The position numbers were made by a program, and so were the translations under genes. From Nocardia vaccinii NBRC 15922 (GTDB lineage: Bacteria; Actinomycetota; Actinomycetes; Mycobacteriales; Mycobacteriaceae), in assembly GCF_001613305.1 (NCBI RefSeq), contig NZ_BDCC01000009.1, positions 124,001 to 188,000 of the forward strand: 64,000 nucleotides of DNA. Direction: 5' to 3'. The notes beneath the pieces are model-generated. The model had not been told where the DNA came from and did no database searches. It was given only the letters and a program-made list of their open reading frames with translations. Position 1 is the first letter of the stretch. Each line of letters starts with the position of its first letter. This document shows positions 18,645 to 27,621 of the stretch, one piece after another.

Positions 18645-19514
18645 TCAGTCCGCGATCTCGGCGAGACCGTCGCTGAGCACGACGTCCGAACCGCGCACGG
18701 TCTCGAATGCGTAAGTGGTGGCGCCGTTGCCGGACTCGACCTTCCAGATGCGGGTGGACAGGTCGTCCCCGGGAAACACGAGTCCGGCGAACCGGACGGC
18801 GAACCGGCGCACCCGGCTCACATCCGAACCGCCGACCTCGGTGAGCACCGCCCAGGAGGCGAAGGCCATCGTGCACAGGCCGTGCGCGATGATGCCGGGC
18901 AGTCCGGCCTCCTTGGCGACCTCCTCGTCCAGGTGCAGCGGTACCGGATCACCCGATGCCGGTGCGTAGCGGAAGGTCTGATCCTCGTCCACGTGCTGCG
19001 ATACCACCGCGATCGGATCCCGGGCGCGAAGGCTGTCGTCGAAACCGTTTGGCGGGGCCGATTTCCCGACCGTGCGGCCCGCGTCGACATTGCGGAAGAA
19101 CGCGGTCAGATACTGCTCGTTGACCGGATCGCCTGCTGTGGAACGGGTTTCGATATGCATCGTGATCGTGCTGCCGCTGCTGCGACTCGCGTATCCGATC
19201 GCACGAGCCTTGGCCACCAGCGTCTCGCCCGGCCGGATCGGGCGGTGGAAGTGGAAGTCCTGCTCCCCGTGCACGACTCGGCCGAAGATGTCCGTCGGGG
19301 CCACGTCGATCACCGGGACCAGCATGGCGTCGAATACCGGGACGATCGCGAAAACCGGTGGGGCAACGTCCCCGGCGCGATGGACGGCGATGGGATCGTT
19401 CGTGGCAGCGGCGTATTCGGCGATCCGCTCCCTGGTCACCTCGAAACGCTCCTCGTCGGACCAGGTGTTCAGCCCCGAATCGTCGAATTCGACCCTCCGC
19501 GCCCGACCGTTCAC
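18645..19514 (-). CDS. MaoC-like enoyl-CoA hydratase (hydratase 2, double hotdog)
   Basis: 289 residues from a GTG whose bases overlap the stop of the SRPBCC gene (GTGA at 19511-19514). The C-terminal hotdog carries the hydratase-2 motif: YAPASGDPVPLHLDEEVAK followed by AGLPGIIAHGLCTM, with catalytic Asp and His. The N-terminal half is a degenerate hotdog. It would hydrate trans-2-enoyl-CoA to the (R)-3-hydroxy form, a step between the acyl-CoA dehydrogenase and the SDR of the same operon. Confidence 0.88.
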   Translation of the reverse strand: MNGRARRVEFDDSGLNTWSDEERFEVTRERIAEYAAATNDPIAVHRAGDVAPPVFAIVPVFDAMLVPVIDVAPTDIFGRVVHGEQDFHFHRPIRPGETLVAKARAIGYASRSSGSTITMHIETRSTAGDPVNEQYLTAFFRNVDAGRTVGKSAPPNGFDDSLRARDPIAVVSQHVDEDQTFRYAPASGDPVPLHLDEEVAKEAGLPGIIAHGLCTMAFASWAVLTEVGGSDVSRVRRFAVRFAGLVFPGDDLSTRIWKVESGNGATTYAFETVRGSDVVLSDGLAEIAD

Positions 19515-19945
19515 GCCGCAGCCAGGGTATCGAGAGCATCGAGCGAGGTCTCGAGCTGCTTCATCCCGTCCTTCTCCACGGCTTTACCGAGTGCGCCCTT
19601 GATCAGCGCGCCCTCGAAGTCGCCTTGCAGCGAGAGCTCGCTCCCGTCGCCGTCACCGGAGATCCGGAAGGTGAATTCGACCTTCACACCGGCCATTCCG
19701 GTCGCGCCGAGAGTCAGCGTGTTCGGCGCGTCGACCGCGACGACGTTCCATTCGAACTTGTTCGCCATACCCAGCATGACGACCTTGGCGACGAGTTTGC
19801 TGCCGATCTCGAGCGTGGCCGGCGGCTCCTCCATCCAACGCTCGTGAATGGAGAACCAGTCACCCCAGGTGTTCGGATTACCGACCACGGCCCACAACGC
19901 CTCGGGTTCGGCGGCCATCTTCTTGGTGTATTCGATATGTCCCAC
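19511..19945 (-). CDS. SRPBCC-family (polyketide cyclase/START-like) protein
   Basis: 144 residues from the GTG at 19945, with GAGGAG seven bases upstream. GHIEYTKKMAAEPEALWAVV at the N-terminus, the WGDWFSIHERW segment and a C-terminal amphipathic helix fit the helix-grip lipid-binding fold. Such proteins bind hydrophobic ligands and sometimes act as carriers. Its place between the thiolase and the hydratase suggests binding of the pathway's substrate, but no catalytic role can be assigned. Confidence 0.78.
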   Translation of the reverse strand: MGHIEYTKKMAAEPEALWAVVGNPNTWGDWFSIHERWMEEPPATLEIGSKLVAKVVMLGMANKFEWNVVAVDAPNTLTLGATGMAGVKVEFTFRISGDGDGSELSLQGDFEGALIKGALGKAVEKDGMKQLETSLDALDTLAAA

Positions 19946-20017
19946 GGTACAACTCCTCGTCGAGTTCGGTTGCCGGGCAGCCACTTCCGGCGGACATGCG
20001 GATCGGACAGTCCGCGA

Positions 20018-21223
20018 TCAGCGATCGGCGCGCTGATATGCCGTGACAACGGCCGCGCCGCCGAGGCCGATGTTGTGCTGTAGTGCGGCGGTCACATTCG
20101 GGACCTGACGCTTGTCGGCGGTGCCGCGCAGCTGCCAGGTCAGTTCCGAGCACTGAGCCAGTCCGGTCGCTCCCAGGGGATGCCCCTTGGAGATCAGTCC
20201 GCCCGACGGGTTGACCACCCACTTGCCGCCGTACGTGGTCTGATTCGCATCGAGCAGCGCGGCGGCCTCGCCCTCCCCGCACAAGCCCAGGGCCTCGTAC
20301 ATCAGCAATTCGTTGGCGGAGAAGCAGTCGTGCAGCTCGATCACCTGGAAGTCCGCGGGACCGAGGCCCGACTGCGCGTACACCTGTTGCGCGGCTTGCA
20401 CATTCATGTCGTAGCCGATGAGGTTCTTTGCCGTGCCGTCGAAGCTGGAAGCGAAATCGGTGGTCATCGCCTGGCCGACGATCTCCACCGCCTGACCGGC
20501 CAGCCCGTGCTCGTCGACGAAGGACTCCGAGGCCAGGACCACCGCGCCGGAACCGTCGGAGGTCGGCGAACACTGCAGTTTGGTCAGCGGATCGTAGATC
20601 ATCCGCGCGTCCAGGATGTCGTCGAGCGTGTATTCGTCCTGGAACTGCGAGTACGGATTGTTGACCGAATGCTTGTGGTTCTTGAACCCGATCTTCGCGA
20701 AATGCTCCGCGGTGGTGCCGTATTGCTTCATGTGCTCGCGGCCCGCCGCGCCGAACATCCAGGGCGCCACCGGGAAGAGCACCTCGGAGATCTCCGCCAT
20801 CGCCATGATGTGCTTGGCCATCGGCTGTTCCCGGTCGTCCCAGGTCGATCCGAGTGAGCCGGGCTGCATCTTCTCGAAGCCCAGCGCCAGCGTGCAATCG
20901 GCCAGGCCGCCCCGAATCGCCTGTGCCGCAAGGTAGAGCGCGGTCGATCCGGTCGAGCAGTTGTTGTTGACGTTGACCACGGGAATTCCGGTCATCCCCA
21001 GTTCGTAGACCGCACGCTGACCGGACGTGGATTCGCCGTACACGTAGCCGACATATGCCTGCTGCACCTGCTGGTACGAGATCCCGGCGTCGGCAAGGGC
21101 CTTGGTACCCGACTCGCGCGCCATATCCGGGTAGTCCCAGTCGCTGCCGTCGTCGTTCTTGCGGCGCCCCGGCTTCTCGAACTTCGTCATGCCGACGCCG
21201 ACGACGTAGACCTTGTTCGCCAT
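20018..21223 (-). CDS. thiolase / SCP-x-like lipid-transfer thiolase, first gene of the operon
   Basis: 401 residues from the ATG at 21223, preceded by [23 protein letters not shown] carries the acylated Cys (Cys89), HDCFSANE the HDCF motif of SCP-x/Ltp-type thiolases, and GHPLGATG the C-terminal His region. It would carry out thiolytic or retro-aldol cleavage of a 3-oxoacyl- or beta-hydroxyacyl-CoA. The Ltp-like motif (HDCFS rather than the NEAFA of ordinary thiolases) points to bulky or branched, sterol-like substrates. That is inference. A perfect palindrome lies 75 bases upstream. Confidence 0.87.
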   Translation of the reverse strand: MANKVYVVGVGMTKFEKPGRRKNDDGSDWDYPDMARESGTKALADAGISYQQVQQAYVGYVYGESTSGQRAVYELGMTGIPVVNVNNNCSTGSTALYLAAQAIRGGLADCTLALGFEKMQPGSLGSTWDDREQPMAKHIMAMAEISEVLFPVAPWMFGAAGREHMKQYGTTAEHFAKIGFKNHKHSVNNPYSQFQDEYTLDDILDARMIYDPLTKLQCSPTSDGSGAVVLASESFVDEHGLAGQAVEIVGQAMTTDFASSFDGTAKNLIGYDMNVQAAQQVYAQSGLGPADFQVIELHDCFSANELLMYEALGLCGEGEAAALLDANQTTYGGKWVVNPSGGLISKGHPLGATGLAQCSELTWQLRGTADKRQVPNVTAALQHNIGLGGAAVVTAYQRADR

Positions 21224-21297
21224 CGAACTCCTCACCTCCGGCCGCCGACCGCACGAGGGCGGCGGCATCCACGACTCCCGCAGGACCGATGAAACAA

Positions 21298-21315
21298 ACA
21301 TACAGAGCTGTATGT
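21298..21315. promoter_or_regulatory. operator palindrome before the thioester operon
   Basis: ACATACAG-AG-CTGTATGT, a perfect 8-bp inverted repeat with a 2-bp centre, upstream of the thiolase gene. A third copy of the half-site ACATACAG is at 21372-21379. The layout CATwCAG-N2-CTGwATG is shared with the site at 22381-22396 upstream of the tetR gene, which makes the tetR product the likely binder. Confidence 0.75.
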
Positions 21316-21713
21316 AACACCGCAAGGGATTCGATCCCGCGAAGACGTCGAGTTCAGACCCCGCTGCCGCTACATACAGCCCGCGACGCACCCTCGAGGC
21401 CCATTCGGCAACGTGAGCCTCGGCGTCCGGCGAATGCGGTGCATACGAATGTCACTCCGCGGCTGAATCCGACGTCGTGGAGCGGCTTCGGTCGCGCGCC
21501 GGCCAGCAGTGCTGTCAGCGACACGGCATGCGGAACCGACCGCGTCAGCTGCCGTTGCGAGTTTTGAACGAGCACAGGCAGTGAGGCAGAGAGCCTGCTC
21601 GGCGTCGAACCATTCGAAGGCGCGGACCGGCTGAAAACCCCAGGCCGGCCGCGAGTCTCAGCGAACGCTCGTTGGCATTCTCGATGAGGCGAGACGCACC
21701 CACCGCAGGCGGA
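21316..21713. other. 398-bp gap without a supported gene
   Basis: Short open frames on both strands have no RBS or domain. Only the extra operator half-site at 21372-21379 stands out. The gap should hold the thiolase-operon promoter. Confidence 0.45.
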
Positions 21714-22361
21714 TCAGTCGAGGGTGAGATTCAGGCCCGTGAGCAGGGATTCGGCGGCGGCGCGCAGATGAGCCGAGGCGCGCCGCCAACGACGTTGAGC
21801 GCGTTCGGGATCGGGAGAGATGAAGTTGGACACCAGGATTCCGCGCAAGGCATCCATCGCGGTGTAGACGAAATCGCGAACCTCTTTGCGGCGCAACTCG
21901 TCCGGGACGAATTGCGCCACCGACATCAGAACGGCGTTGTTGACGAAGGGTTCGACCTTCTCCATCTCGGCGGCGAGCACCGCGTCGGTGCGACCGGCCA
22001 CCCACAACTCCATCGCGGCGATGAACAGCGGCCCCTGGTGCAGCGCCCAGAGCGAATCGAGCATCGCGCCGATCGGATCGCCCCCGACCTGCACGCGGCC
22101 GAGGGCTCGCATGGCCGCCTCGGTGCGGCGCTGGGCCAGATGACTGATCGCGGCCACCACCAGATCGGTCTTGGAGCCGAAATGATGTACCTGCGCACCA
22201 CGGGTGACACCCGCCCGCTCGGCCACCCGTGGCGTCGTCGTCCCGGCGTACCCGTATTCGACCAGGCAGTCGATGGTCGCATCGAGCAGCCGCACCCGCA
22301 TCTCACTGCTGCGCTGCTCCTGCGTCCGGCGCAGCGGCTTGGACGGTGCGGGCCTGGTCAT
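21714..22361 (-). CDS. TetR-family regulator, likely repressor of the thiolase operon
   Basis: 215 residues. TetR HTH at about residues 20-68 (RVRLLDATIDCLVEYGYAG, then TTPRVAERAGVTRGAQVHHF). The helical ligand domain ends near LNLTLD. A palindrome CATTCAG-GT-CTGAATG sits 20 bases upstream of the start and a matching one sits before the thiolase gene, so autoregulation plus repression of the CoA-thioester operon is likely. An acyl-CoA intermediate is a plausible inducer. Confidence 0.87.
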   Translation of the reverse strand: MTRPAPSKPLRRTQEQRSSEMRVRLLDATIDCLVEYGYAGTTTPRVAERAGVTRGAQVHHFGSKTDLVVAAISHLAQRRTEAAMRALGRVQVGGDPIGAMLDSLWALHQGPLFIAAMELWVAGRTDAVLAAEMEKVEPFVNNAVLMSVAQFVPDELRRKEVRDFVYTAMDALRGILVSNFISPDPERAQRRWRRASAHLRAAAESLLTGLNLTLD

Positions 22362-22380
22362 TCCGGGAATTCTACACTTA

Positions 22381-22396
22381 CATTCAGGTCTGAATG
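22381..22396. promoter_or_regulatory. operator palindrome before the tetR gene
   Basis: CATTCAG-GT-CTGAATG, a perfect 7-bp inverted repeat with a 2-bp centre, between the MFS and tetR genes. It differs from the site at 21298-21315 by one symmetric base pair per arm, which supports one regulator for both. Confidence 0.75.
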
Positions 22397-22431
22397 GAAA
22401 TGCCGCACTCCCGCACCGGAGAGGACAGCCG

Positions 22432-23751
22432 TCAAGCAGTACGCCGAGCGAGCTGGACAGTCACGGTGAACAACAGCACGCCCGCCACGGCGAGCCCGGC
22501 GCCGACCGCGGCCGGGGCGGTGTAGCCCAGGCCGGCGGCGATGACACGCCCGCCCAGCCACGCACCGGCCGCGTTGGCGATGTTCAGAGCGGCGTGGTTG
22601 AGCGCGGCGGCGAGAGTCTGAGCGTCGTGGGCGACATCCATCAACCTGGTCTGCAAGCCGGGCGACAATGCCGCGCCGGCCGCGCCGACCAGGAACGCAC
22701 CCACTGCCGCGGAGATCGGATTATGCGCTGCGGCAACGAATCCCGCGAGGATGATCACCATCGCGATCAGCGCGGCGAAGACCGACGAGTCCACGCCGCG
22801 GTCGGCCAGCACGCCGCCGAGGATGCTCCCGACGATCATGCCGAAGCCGAACAGCGCCAGCACCAGCGGGACCAGGCCCAGCGACAATCCGGCCACGTCG
22901 GTGAGCGTGGTGGTGATGTAGGTGTAGACCGCGAACATGCCGCCGAAGCCGATGGCGCCGACCAGCAGGGTCAGCAATACCTGCGGGCGGCGCAGCGCAC
23001 CCAATTCGGTGCGCGGATCGGTGACCCGGATTCCGGACAGCTGCGGCACGAAACGGGCGATGGCGAAAACCGTCGTCAGACCGATCGCGGCGACCACGAG
23101 ATAGGCGTCCCGCCAGCCCAGATTCTGCCCCAGCCAGGTAGCAGCGGGAACGCCGACAACGTTGGCGGCGCTCAACCCCAGCATAACCGCAGCAATCGCC
23201 TTGGCGCGCTGTCCCGCCGGGGCCAGCGTCGCCGCGGCCAGCGAGGCGACGCCGAAATACGCGCCGTGCGGAAGTCCGGAAACGAATCGGGCCAACACCA
23301 GGGTTCCGAACGTCGGCGCGAGCACCGTCGCGAGATTTCCCACCGTGAACGCGGCCATGAGGACCATCAACAACCGTTTGCGCTGCACCCGCGCGCACAG
23401 CGCGGCGATCACCGGCGCACCGACCACGACCCCCAGCGCATAAGCCGACACGCTGTACCCCGCCGTGGGTTCGGACACGCGCATGGCATGCGCGATATCC
23501 GGCAGCAGGCCCATGGTGACGAATTCGGTCGTCCCGATGCCGAATCCGCCCAGCGCCAGCGCCAACATCGCGGGAATGTGCCAGCGCGTGCGCGGTGATG
23601 CTCCGTCCCGCGGTGGCCGGCCGGCCGGAGTACTGTCGCCGCGGGCGGACGCGGGCTGCACGGACACTTCGGACGCGGAAAGGGAGTCGGGCACGGTCAA
23701 CGCCAACACGGCCGGGATCGGCACCGATACCCGAGCCACCGGTGATCTCAC
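22432..23751 (-). CDS. MFS transporter, DHA1 (arabinose-efflux/AraJ-like) type
   Basis: 439 residues from the GTG at 23751; the start is uncertain and the first 55 residues are low-complexity, so a later GTG (for example 23694) is possible. Twelve hydrophobic segments follow. GGFGIGTTEFVTMGLLPDIA is typical of the AraJ/YdeA-like sugar or drug efflux subfamily, and ARVQRKRLL replaces a canonical motif A. The substrate is unknown. It precedes the tetR gene on the same strand, but the operator between them suggests separate control. Confidence 0.82.
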   Translation of the reverse strand: MRSPVARVSVPIPAVLALTVPDSLSASEVSVQPASARGDSTPAGRPPRDGASPRTRWHIPAMLALALGGFGIGTTEFVTMGLLPDIAHAMRVSEPTAGYSVSAYALGVVVGAPVIAALCARVQRKRLLMVLMAAFTVGNLATVLAPTFGTLVLARFVSGLPHGAYFGVASLAAATLAPAGQRAKAIAAVMLGLSAANVVGVPAATWLGQNLGWRDAYLVVAAIGLTTVFAIARFVPQLSGIRVTDPRTELGALRRPQVLLTLLVGAIGFGGMFAVYTYITTTLTDVAGLSLGLVPLVLALFGFGMIVGSILGGVLADRGVDSSVFAALIAMVIILAGFVAAAHNPISAAVGAFLVGAAGAALSPGLQTRLMDVAHDAQTLAAALNHAALNIANAAGAWLGGRVIAAGLGYTAPAAVGAGLAVAGVLLFTVTVQLARRTA

Positions 23752-23951
23752 TCACCGCCGGCGGCGCCGGTACCGGACGAGATCCCGAATCGACTCGGCG
23801 ACAACGGTTTCGAGAACGAGACCTCGGCCTCGAAGACCGCGTTGTAACCCGAATCACTCGCCCCGCGGCCGGAGACGGACTGGGCGTTCACGTCACTTCC
23901 GGCCGGTGCGGCCCCACGGACACAGCCTCGCCGTCGAGTACCGAAACAATT

Positions 23952-23993
23952 CGGGCACCCGCGGCCACCGCGTGCGGTGGGGGCGGGTGCCCG
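23952..23993 (-). terminator. terminator hairpin after icd
   Basis: An 11-bp perfect arm (CGGGCACCCGC, 23952-23962, with GCGGGTGCCCG, 23983-23993) encloses a second short inverted repeat (CCACCGC/GCGGTGG). It lies 47 bases past the icd stop on the minus strand, followed by an AT-rich stretch. Confidence 0.75.
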
Positions 23994-24040
23994 GTGTTTC
24001 ATCTCGTCACGGCGGAGTTCACGCCGGACGAGCGACCAGC

Positions 24041-25258
24041 TCAGCTCAGCTCGCGCGCCAGGTTGGCATCGAGCACGCCGAGGAACTCCTCGGTGGTCAG
24101 ATAGCCCTGATCGCCGCCGACCAGCAGTGCCAGGTCCTTGGTCATCTGGCCGTCCTCGACGGTCTTGATGACGACGTCCTCGAGGGTCTGCGAGAAGCCG
24201 ATCACCTCGGGGGTGTTGTCCAGCTTGCCGCGGTGCGCCAGGCCACGGGTCCACGCGAAGATCGAGGCGATCGGGTTGGTGGAGGTGGGCTTGCCCTGCT
24301 GGTGCATCCGGTAGTGCCGGGTGACGGTGCCGTGCGCGGCCTCGGCCTCGCAGATCTTGCCGTCCGGGGTCATCAGCACCGAGGTCATCAGGCCCAGCGA
24401 ACCGAAGCCCTGCGCGACGGTGTCGGACTGGACATCACCGTCGTAGTTCTTGCACGCCCAGACGTAACCGCCCTCCCATTTGAGCGAGGAGGCGACCATA
24501 TCGTCGATGAGCCGGTGTTCGTAGGTCAGACCGGCCGCGTCGAACTGCGGCTTGAACTCGGTCTCGTAGATTTCCTGGAAGGTGTCCTTGAACATGCCGT
24601 CGTAGGCCTTCAGGATGGTGTTCTTGGTCGACAGATACACCGGATAGTTCTGCTGCAGACCGTAATTCAGCGAAGCCCGCGCGAAGTCCTCGATCGACTT
24701 CTTGAAGTTGTACATGCCCATGACGACGCCGCCGTCCTCGGGCACCTTGACGACCTCGTGGACGATCGGCTCACTGCCGTCCTCCGGGGTGAAGGTGAGG
24801 GTGACGGTACCGGCCTGATGCACCTTGAAGTCGGTGGCGCGGTACTGGTCGCCGAAGGCGTGGCGGCCGATGATGATCGGCTTCGTCCAGCCCGGGACCA
24901 GGCGCGGAACGTTGGAGATGATGATGGGTGCGCGGAAGATGGTTCCGCCGAGGATGTTGCGGATGGTGCCGTTGGGCGACCGATACATCTTCTTCAGGCC
25001 GAATTCCTCGACGCGCGCCTCGTCGGGGGTGATGGTGGCGCACTTCACGCCGACGCCATGCTCTTTGATGGCGTTCGCGGCGTCGATGGTCACCTGGTCG
25101 TCGGTCTTGTCCCGGTACTCGATACCGAGGTCGTAGTACTCGAGATTCACATCGAGGTACGGGTGAATCAGCTTGTCCTTGATGAACTGCCAGATGATTC
25201 GGGTCATCTCGTCGCCGTCGAGTTCGACGACGGTTCCCTCAACCTTGATCTTGGACAT
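24041..25258 (-). CDS. icd: NADP-dependent isocitrate dehydrogenase, dimeric (eukaryote-like) type
   Basis: 405 residues. [55 protein letters not shown] and the [17 protein letters not shown] segment are characteristic of the homodimeric class shared with mycobacterial Icd1 and eukaryotic IDH. It decarboxylates isocitrate to 2-oxoglutarate and makes NADPH, linking with the sdh operon in the TCA cycle. A hairpin terminator follows, and its promoter lies in the 315-bp gap shared with the methionine locus. Confidence 0.96.
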   Translation of the reverse strand: MSKIKVEGTVVELDGDEMTRIIWQFIKDKLIHPYLDVNLEYYDLGIEYRDKTDDQVTIDAANAIKEHGVGVKCATITPDEARVEEFGLKKMYRSPNGTIRNILGGTIFRAPIIISNVPRLVPGWTKPIIIGRHAFGDQYRATDFKVHQAGTVTLTFTPEDGSEPIVHEVVKVPEDGGVVMGMYNFKKSIEDFARASLNYGLQQNYPVYLSTKNTILKAYDGMFKDTFQEIYETEFKPQFDAAGLTYEHRLIDDMVASSLKWEGGYVWACKNYDGDVQSDTVAQGFGSLGLMTSVLMTPDGKICEAEAAHGTVTRHYRMHQQGKPTSTNPIASIFAWTRGLAHRGKLDNTPEVIGFSQTLEDVVIKTVEDGQMTKDLALLVGGDQGYLTTEEFLGVLDANLARELS

Positions 25259-25574
25259 GGATCTTCGTGTCCTCCTAGGATGGTGCTCCCATTGTTCCGC
25301 CAGGTGAACACGCTTGTGAGCGGACCCAGCTGTTCAACAGACAACGTATACGCCCCGTGTTGTCCACGAGACTCGAGGTGCCAAACAGAACAAGCGTACT
25401 GGTGCGATGGATCTCATAGGCACCGGACCTACCCCGAGTGATAGATCCGTCACATCTGTGCGAATTCTCCTTTACCGCGTACAACCCATGTCCGATGTCG
25501 GCGATTCCGCTCGTACCTGGTGAAATCCACCACGGGTTTCGGACTCGCGCGAGCTCCGGCTACGATGTCGGGAA
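25259..25574. other. divergent intergenic region between icd and the SAM riboswitch
   Basis: 316 bp holding the promoters of icd (minus strand) and of the methionine leader (plus strand). No clear -35/-10 pair or palindrome stood out. Confidence 0.5.
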
Positions 25575-25700
25575 GGTCATGAGCACCAGCGCCAAGCCCC
25601 GGCTCGCTGGTCGGCAACCCTCCTGTTGCGGTGGGGTGCTCCGGGTGATGACCGGGCTCCCGAAGGCCGGGAGCAAGCGCGATCATCAGGAGGATTCCCG
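25575..25700 (+). promoter_or_regulatory. SAM-IV riboswitch
   Basis: The P1 arms GGTCAT (25575-25580) and ATGACC (25648-25653) enclose the conserved core CGCCAAGCCCCGGC and GGCAACCCTCC, followed by GCGGTGGGGTGC. Next comes a 7-bp hairpin, GCTCCCG/CGGGAGC (25656-25662 with 25668-25674). This matches the SAM-IV aptamer known upstream of sulfur-metabolism genes in actinomycetes. An AGGAGG Shine-Dalgarno (25688-25693) immediately follows, so translational control by S-adenosylmethionine is likely. Confidence 0.88.
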
Positions 25701-25702
25701 AA

Positions 25703-25738
25703 ATGTGTTGTAGCCGTCCATTATCCGGACACCGCTGA
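25703..25738 (+). CDS. 11-residue Cys-Cys leader mini-ORF (MCCSRPLSGHR)
   Basis: ATG-TGT-TGT opens an 11-codon frame ending in TGA. It has the strongest Shine-Dalgarno in the area (AGGAGG, nine bases upstream), which belongs to the riboswitch 3' edge. Cys-rich mini-ORFs that sense cysteinyl-tRNA by attenuation are known upstream of sulfur genes in mycobacteria. This would add a cysteine sensor to the SAM sensor upstream of metX. Translation has not been shown. Confidence 0.55.
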   Translation: MCCSRPLSGHR

Positions 25739-25768
25739 CGCCCACCGGCACACTTCTCGGAGCATGAC

Positions 25769-26023
25769 ATGAGTAACTCGCCCGCGCCCGCGACCGACCC
25801 GGGCTTCGTGCCGCGCAGCCCGCACCTCGCACCGATATGCGCTGACCGGCCCCGATATTCTCGCGTGACGCCGAGACGCCGGAACGCTGTGGCTACCATC
25901 GGAGACGTGCGTTCTCCCGTCGTCGACCCGCTTGCGGGCCCCCGTGCGCGCACAGTCCGCGCGATGTTCGCCGGTCCGAGGGATGGGCGGATCTCGCCTC
26001 CCGAGGCGGCGGTGGCGCGGTGA
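25769..26023 (+). pseudogene. 84-codon ORF, probable remnant of metY (O-acetylhomoserine sulfhydrylase)
   Basis: It starts at an ATG with GGAG six bases upstream and stops in a GTGA overlap with metX. The first residues (MSNSPAPATDP) look like a MetY N-terminus. The segment [14 protein letters not shown] (about residues 41-54) resembles VANIGDVRSLVIHP near the C-terminus of mycobacterial MetY/MetC. The roughly 350 residues between, including the PLP lysine, are absent. In mycobacteria metY lies exactly here. The alternative is a chance ORF whose TACCAT (inside this segment) is a promoter -10 element for metX. Confidence 0.45.
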
Positions 26024-27174
26024 CCGTGAGTATCGACCGGAACGCATCCAATAATTGCGCGGCAACCTTGCTGCCGCCATCGGACGGAAGTCTGGGCACG
26101 ATCGCCGTCGGCGAGATCCGGCTCGAGAGCGGGGCCGTGGTTCCCGGAGCCGAACTCGCCGTGCAGCGCTGGGGCGAGCTGTCGCCCACCGCGGACAACG
26201 TCGTACTCATCGAACACGCGCTGACCGGCGACTCGCACGTGACCGGCGCGCCTGACGAGCTGCATCCGCTGCCCGGCTGGTGGGACGGCATCGTCGGCCC
26301 GGGCGCACCGCTGGACACCGACGAATGGTGTGTGATCGCCACCAACGTACTGGGCGGATGTAAGGGCAGTACCGGACCGGCGTCCCCGGCGCCGGACGGA
26401 AAGCCATGGGGGGCAAGGTTTCCCGGAATCTCCATTCGCGATCAGGTGACCGCGGAGGTCGCGCTGTTCGATCTGCTGGGCATCGAGCGGATCGCCGCGG
26501 TGGCCGGTGGCTCGATGGGCGGTATGCGGGTGCTGGAGTGGATGGTCGGCCATACGGAGCGGGTGGGCGCGGCACTGGTGCTGGCCGTCGGGCCGCGGGC
26601 GACCGCCGATCAGATCGGCACCCAGACCACGCAGATCGCCGCCATCACCGCGGATCCGGACTGGCAGGGCGGCGACTATCACGGCACCGGCCGGGCCCCG
26701 ACGAGCGGTCTGGGCATCGCCCGGCGCATCGCGCACCTGACCTACCGCACGGATTTCGAGCTGGACCACCGTTTCGAGAATCACGCGCAGGGCGATGAGG
26801 ACCCCTGGCGCGGTGGCCGCTACGCGGTGCAGAGCTATCTGGATCACCAGGCCCGCAAACTCGCGAATCGCTTCGACGCGGCCAGCTATGTGCTGCTGAC
26901 CGAGGCGATGAACCGGCACGACATCGGCCGCGGGCGCGGCGGGGTGGCGGCCGCGCTCGCCGCGACATCGGTGCCCTGTGTGGTCGGGGGCGTGGACTCG
27001 GACCGGCTGTACCCGTTGCGCACGCAACAGGAACTGGCCGATCTGCTTCCCGGCTGCGCGCGGCTCGAAGTCGTGCACTCCCGAGACGGGCACGACGGCT
27101 TCCTGACCGAGACCGAGGCGGTCGGCAAACTGCTCGCCCAGACGATGGATCTGGCACGCACCGCGCGTTCCTGA
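26020..27174 (+). CDS. metX: homoserine O-acetyltransferase
   Basis: 384 residues from the GTG at 26020, overlapping the preceding stop (GTGA). It is an alpha/beta-hydrolase-fold acyltransferase: HALTGDSHV near the N-terminus, the nucleophile elbow [12 protein letters not shown] (Ser), DSDRLYP (acid region) and SRDGHDGFL with the catalytic His. It transfers acetyl from acetyl-CoA to homoserine, the committed step of direct-sulfhydrylation methionine synthesis. Control by the SAM-IV riboswitch about 350 bases upstream is expected. The sulfhydrylase partner is not intact in this window. Confidence 0.94.
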   Translation: MTVSIDRNASNNCAATLLPPSDGSLGTIAVGEIRLESGAVVPGAELAVQRWGELSPTADNVVLIEHALTGDSHVTGAPDELHPLPGWWDGIVGPGAPLDTDEWCVIATNVLGGCKGSTGPASPAPDGKPWGARFPGISIRDQVTAEVALFDLLGIERIAAVAGGSMGGMRVLEWMVGHTERVGAALVLAVGPRATADQIGTQTTQIAAITADPDWQGGDYHGTGRAPTSGLGIARRIAHLTYRTDFELDHRFENHAQGDEDPWRGGRYAVQSYLDHQARKLANRFDAASYVLLTEAMNRHDIGRGRGGVAAALAATSVPCVVGGVDSDRLYPLRTQQELADLLPGCARLEVVHSRDGHDGFLTETEAVGKLLAQTMDLARTARS

Positions 27175-27202
27175 TCGCGGTCGGCGAGGCTCAGGGTTCG
27201 GC

Positions 27203-27514
27203 TCAGCCCACGCCCAAGCTGCTGATCGTCGCGGCCAGCGCGATGATCGTGCCGCCGAGCACCGCGTAGGCACCGACGTCGAAGGGTTTGCCGCGCACCG
27301 CCAGCAGGCCGACCCGCACCTCCGGAAGTACCAGCCGCAGCACCGACGCCAGCAGTGGCGCGCCGCCGATGACGAACGCCCCGCGGCGCCACCGATCCTG
27401 CACCAGGAACACCACAGCCACCACCAGCACAACCGCGACCAGCAGCATCGGCAGTTGGTTACGCAGGAATCCGAGCGGTCGTTCGGAATGAGCGGTTGCG
27501 GAAGCATCGGTCAC
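27203..27514 (-). CDS. DUF3017-family small membrane protein
   Basis: 103 residues with three hydrophobic segments (QLPMLLVAVVLVVAVVFLV, APLLASVLRLVLPEV, and the C-terminal YAVLGGTIIALAATISSLG). RWRRGAFVIGGAPLLASVLR and RGKPFDV fit the actinobacterial DUF3017 family. The function is unknown. It converges with metX, 28 bases away. Confidence 0.75.
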   Translation of the reverse strand: MTDASATAHSERPLGFLRNQLPMLLVAVVLVVAVVFLVQDRWRRGAFVIGGAPLLASVLRLVLPEVRVGLLAVRGKPFDVGAYAVLGGTIIALAATISSLGVG

Positions 27515-27621
27515 CCCCCGATTCTCGCATTCGTTCGCCGGAACCTCCCGGCACCCGGGTGGCGATGGAAGGAGACGTAGGGTTCATCCCGTCCGGACGT
27601 GATGAAAGGCTGCGTTCTGCT

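Noticed and set aside
16440..19847. 1135-codon plus-strand frame
   Set aside because: It runs antisense through four well-supported operon genes and has shadow composition.
25450..27507. 685-codon minus-strand frame over the riboswitch and metX
   Set aside because: Antisense to metX, Arg/Ser-rich, no domain.
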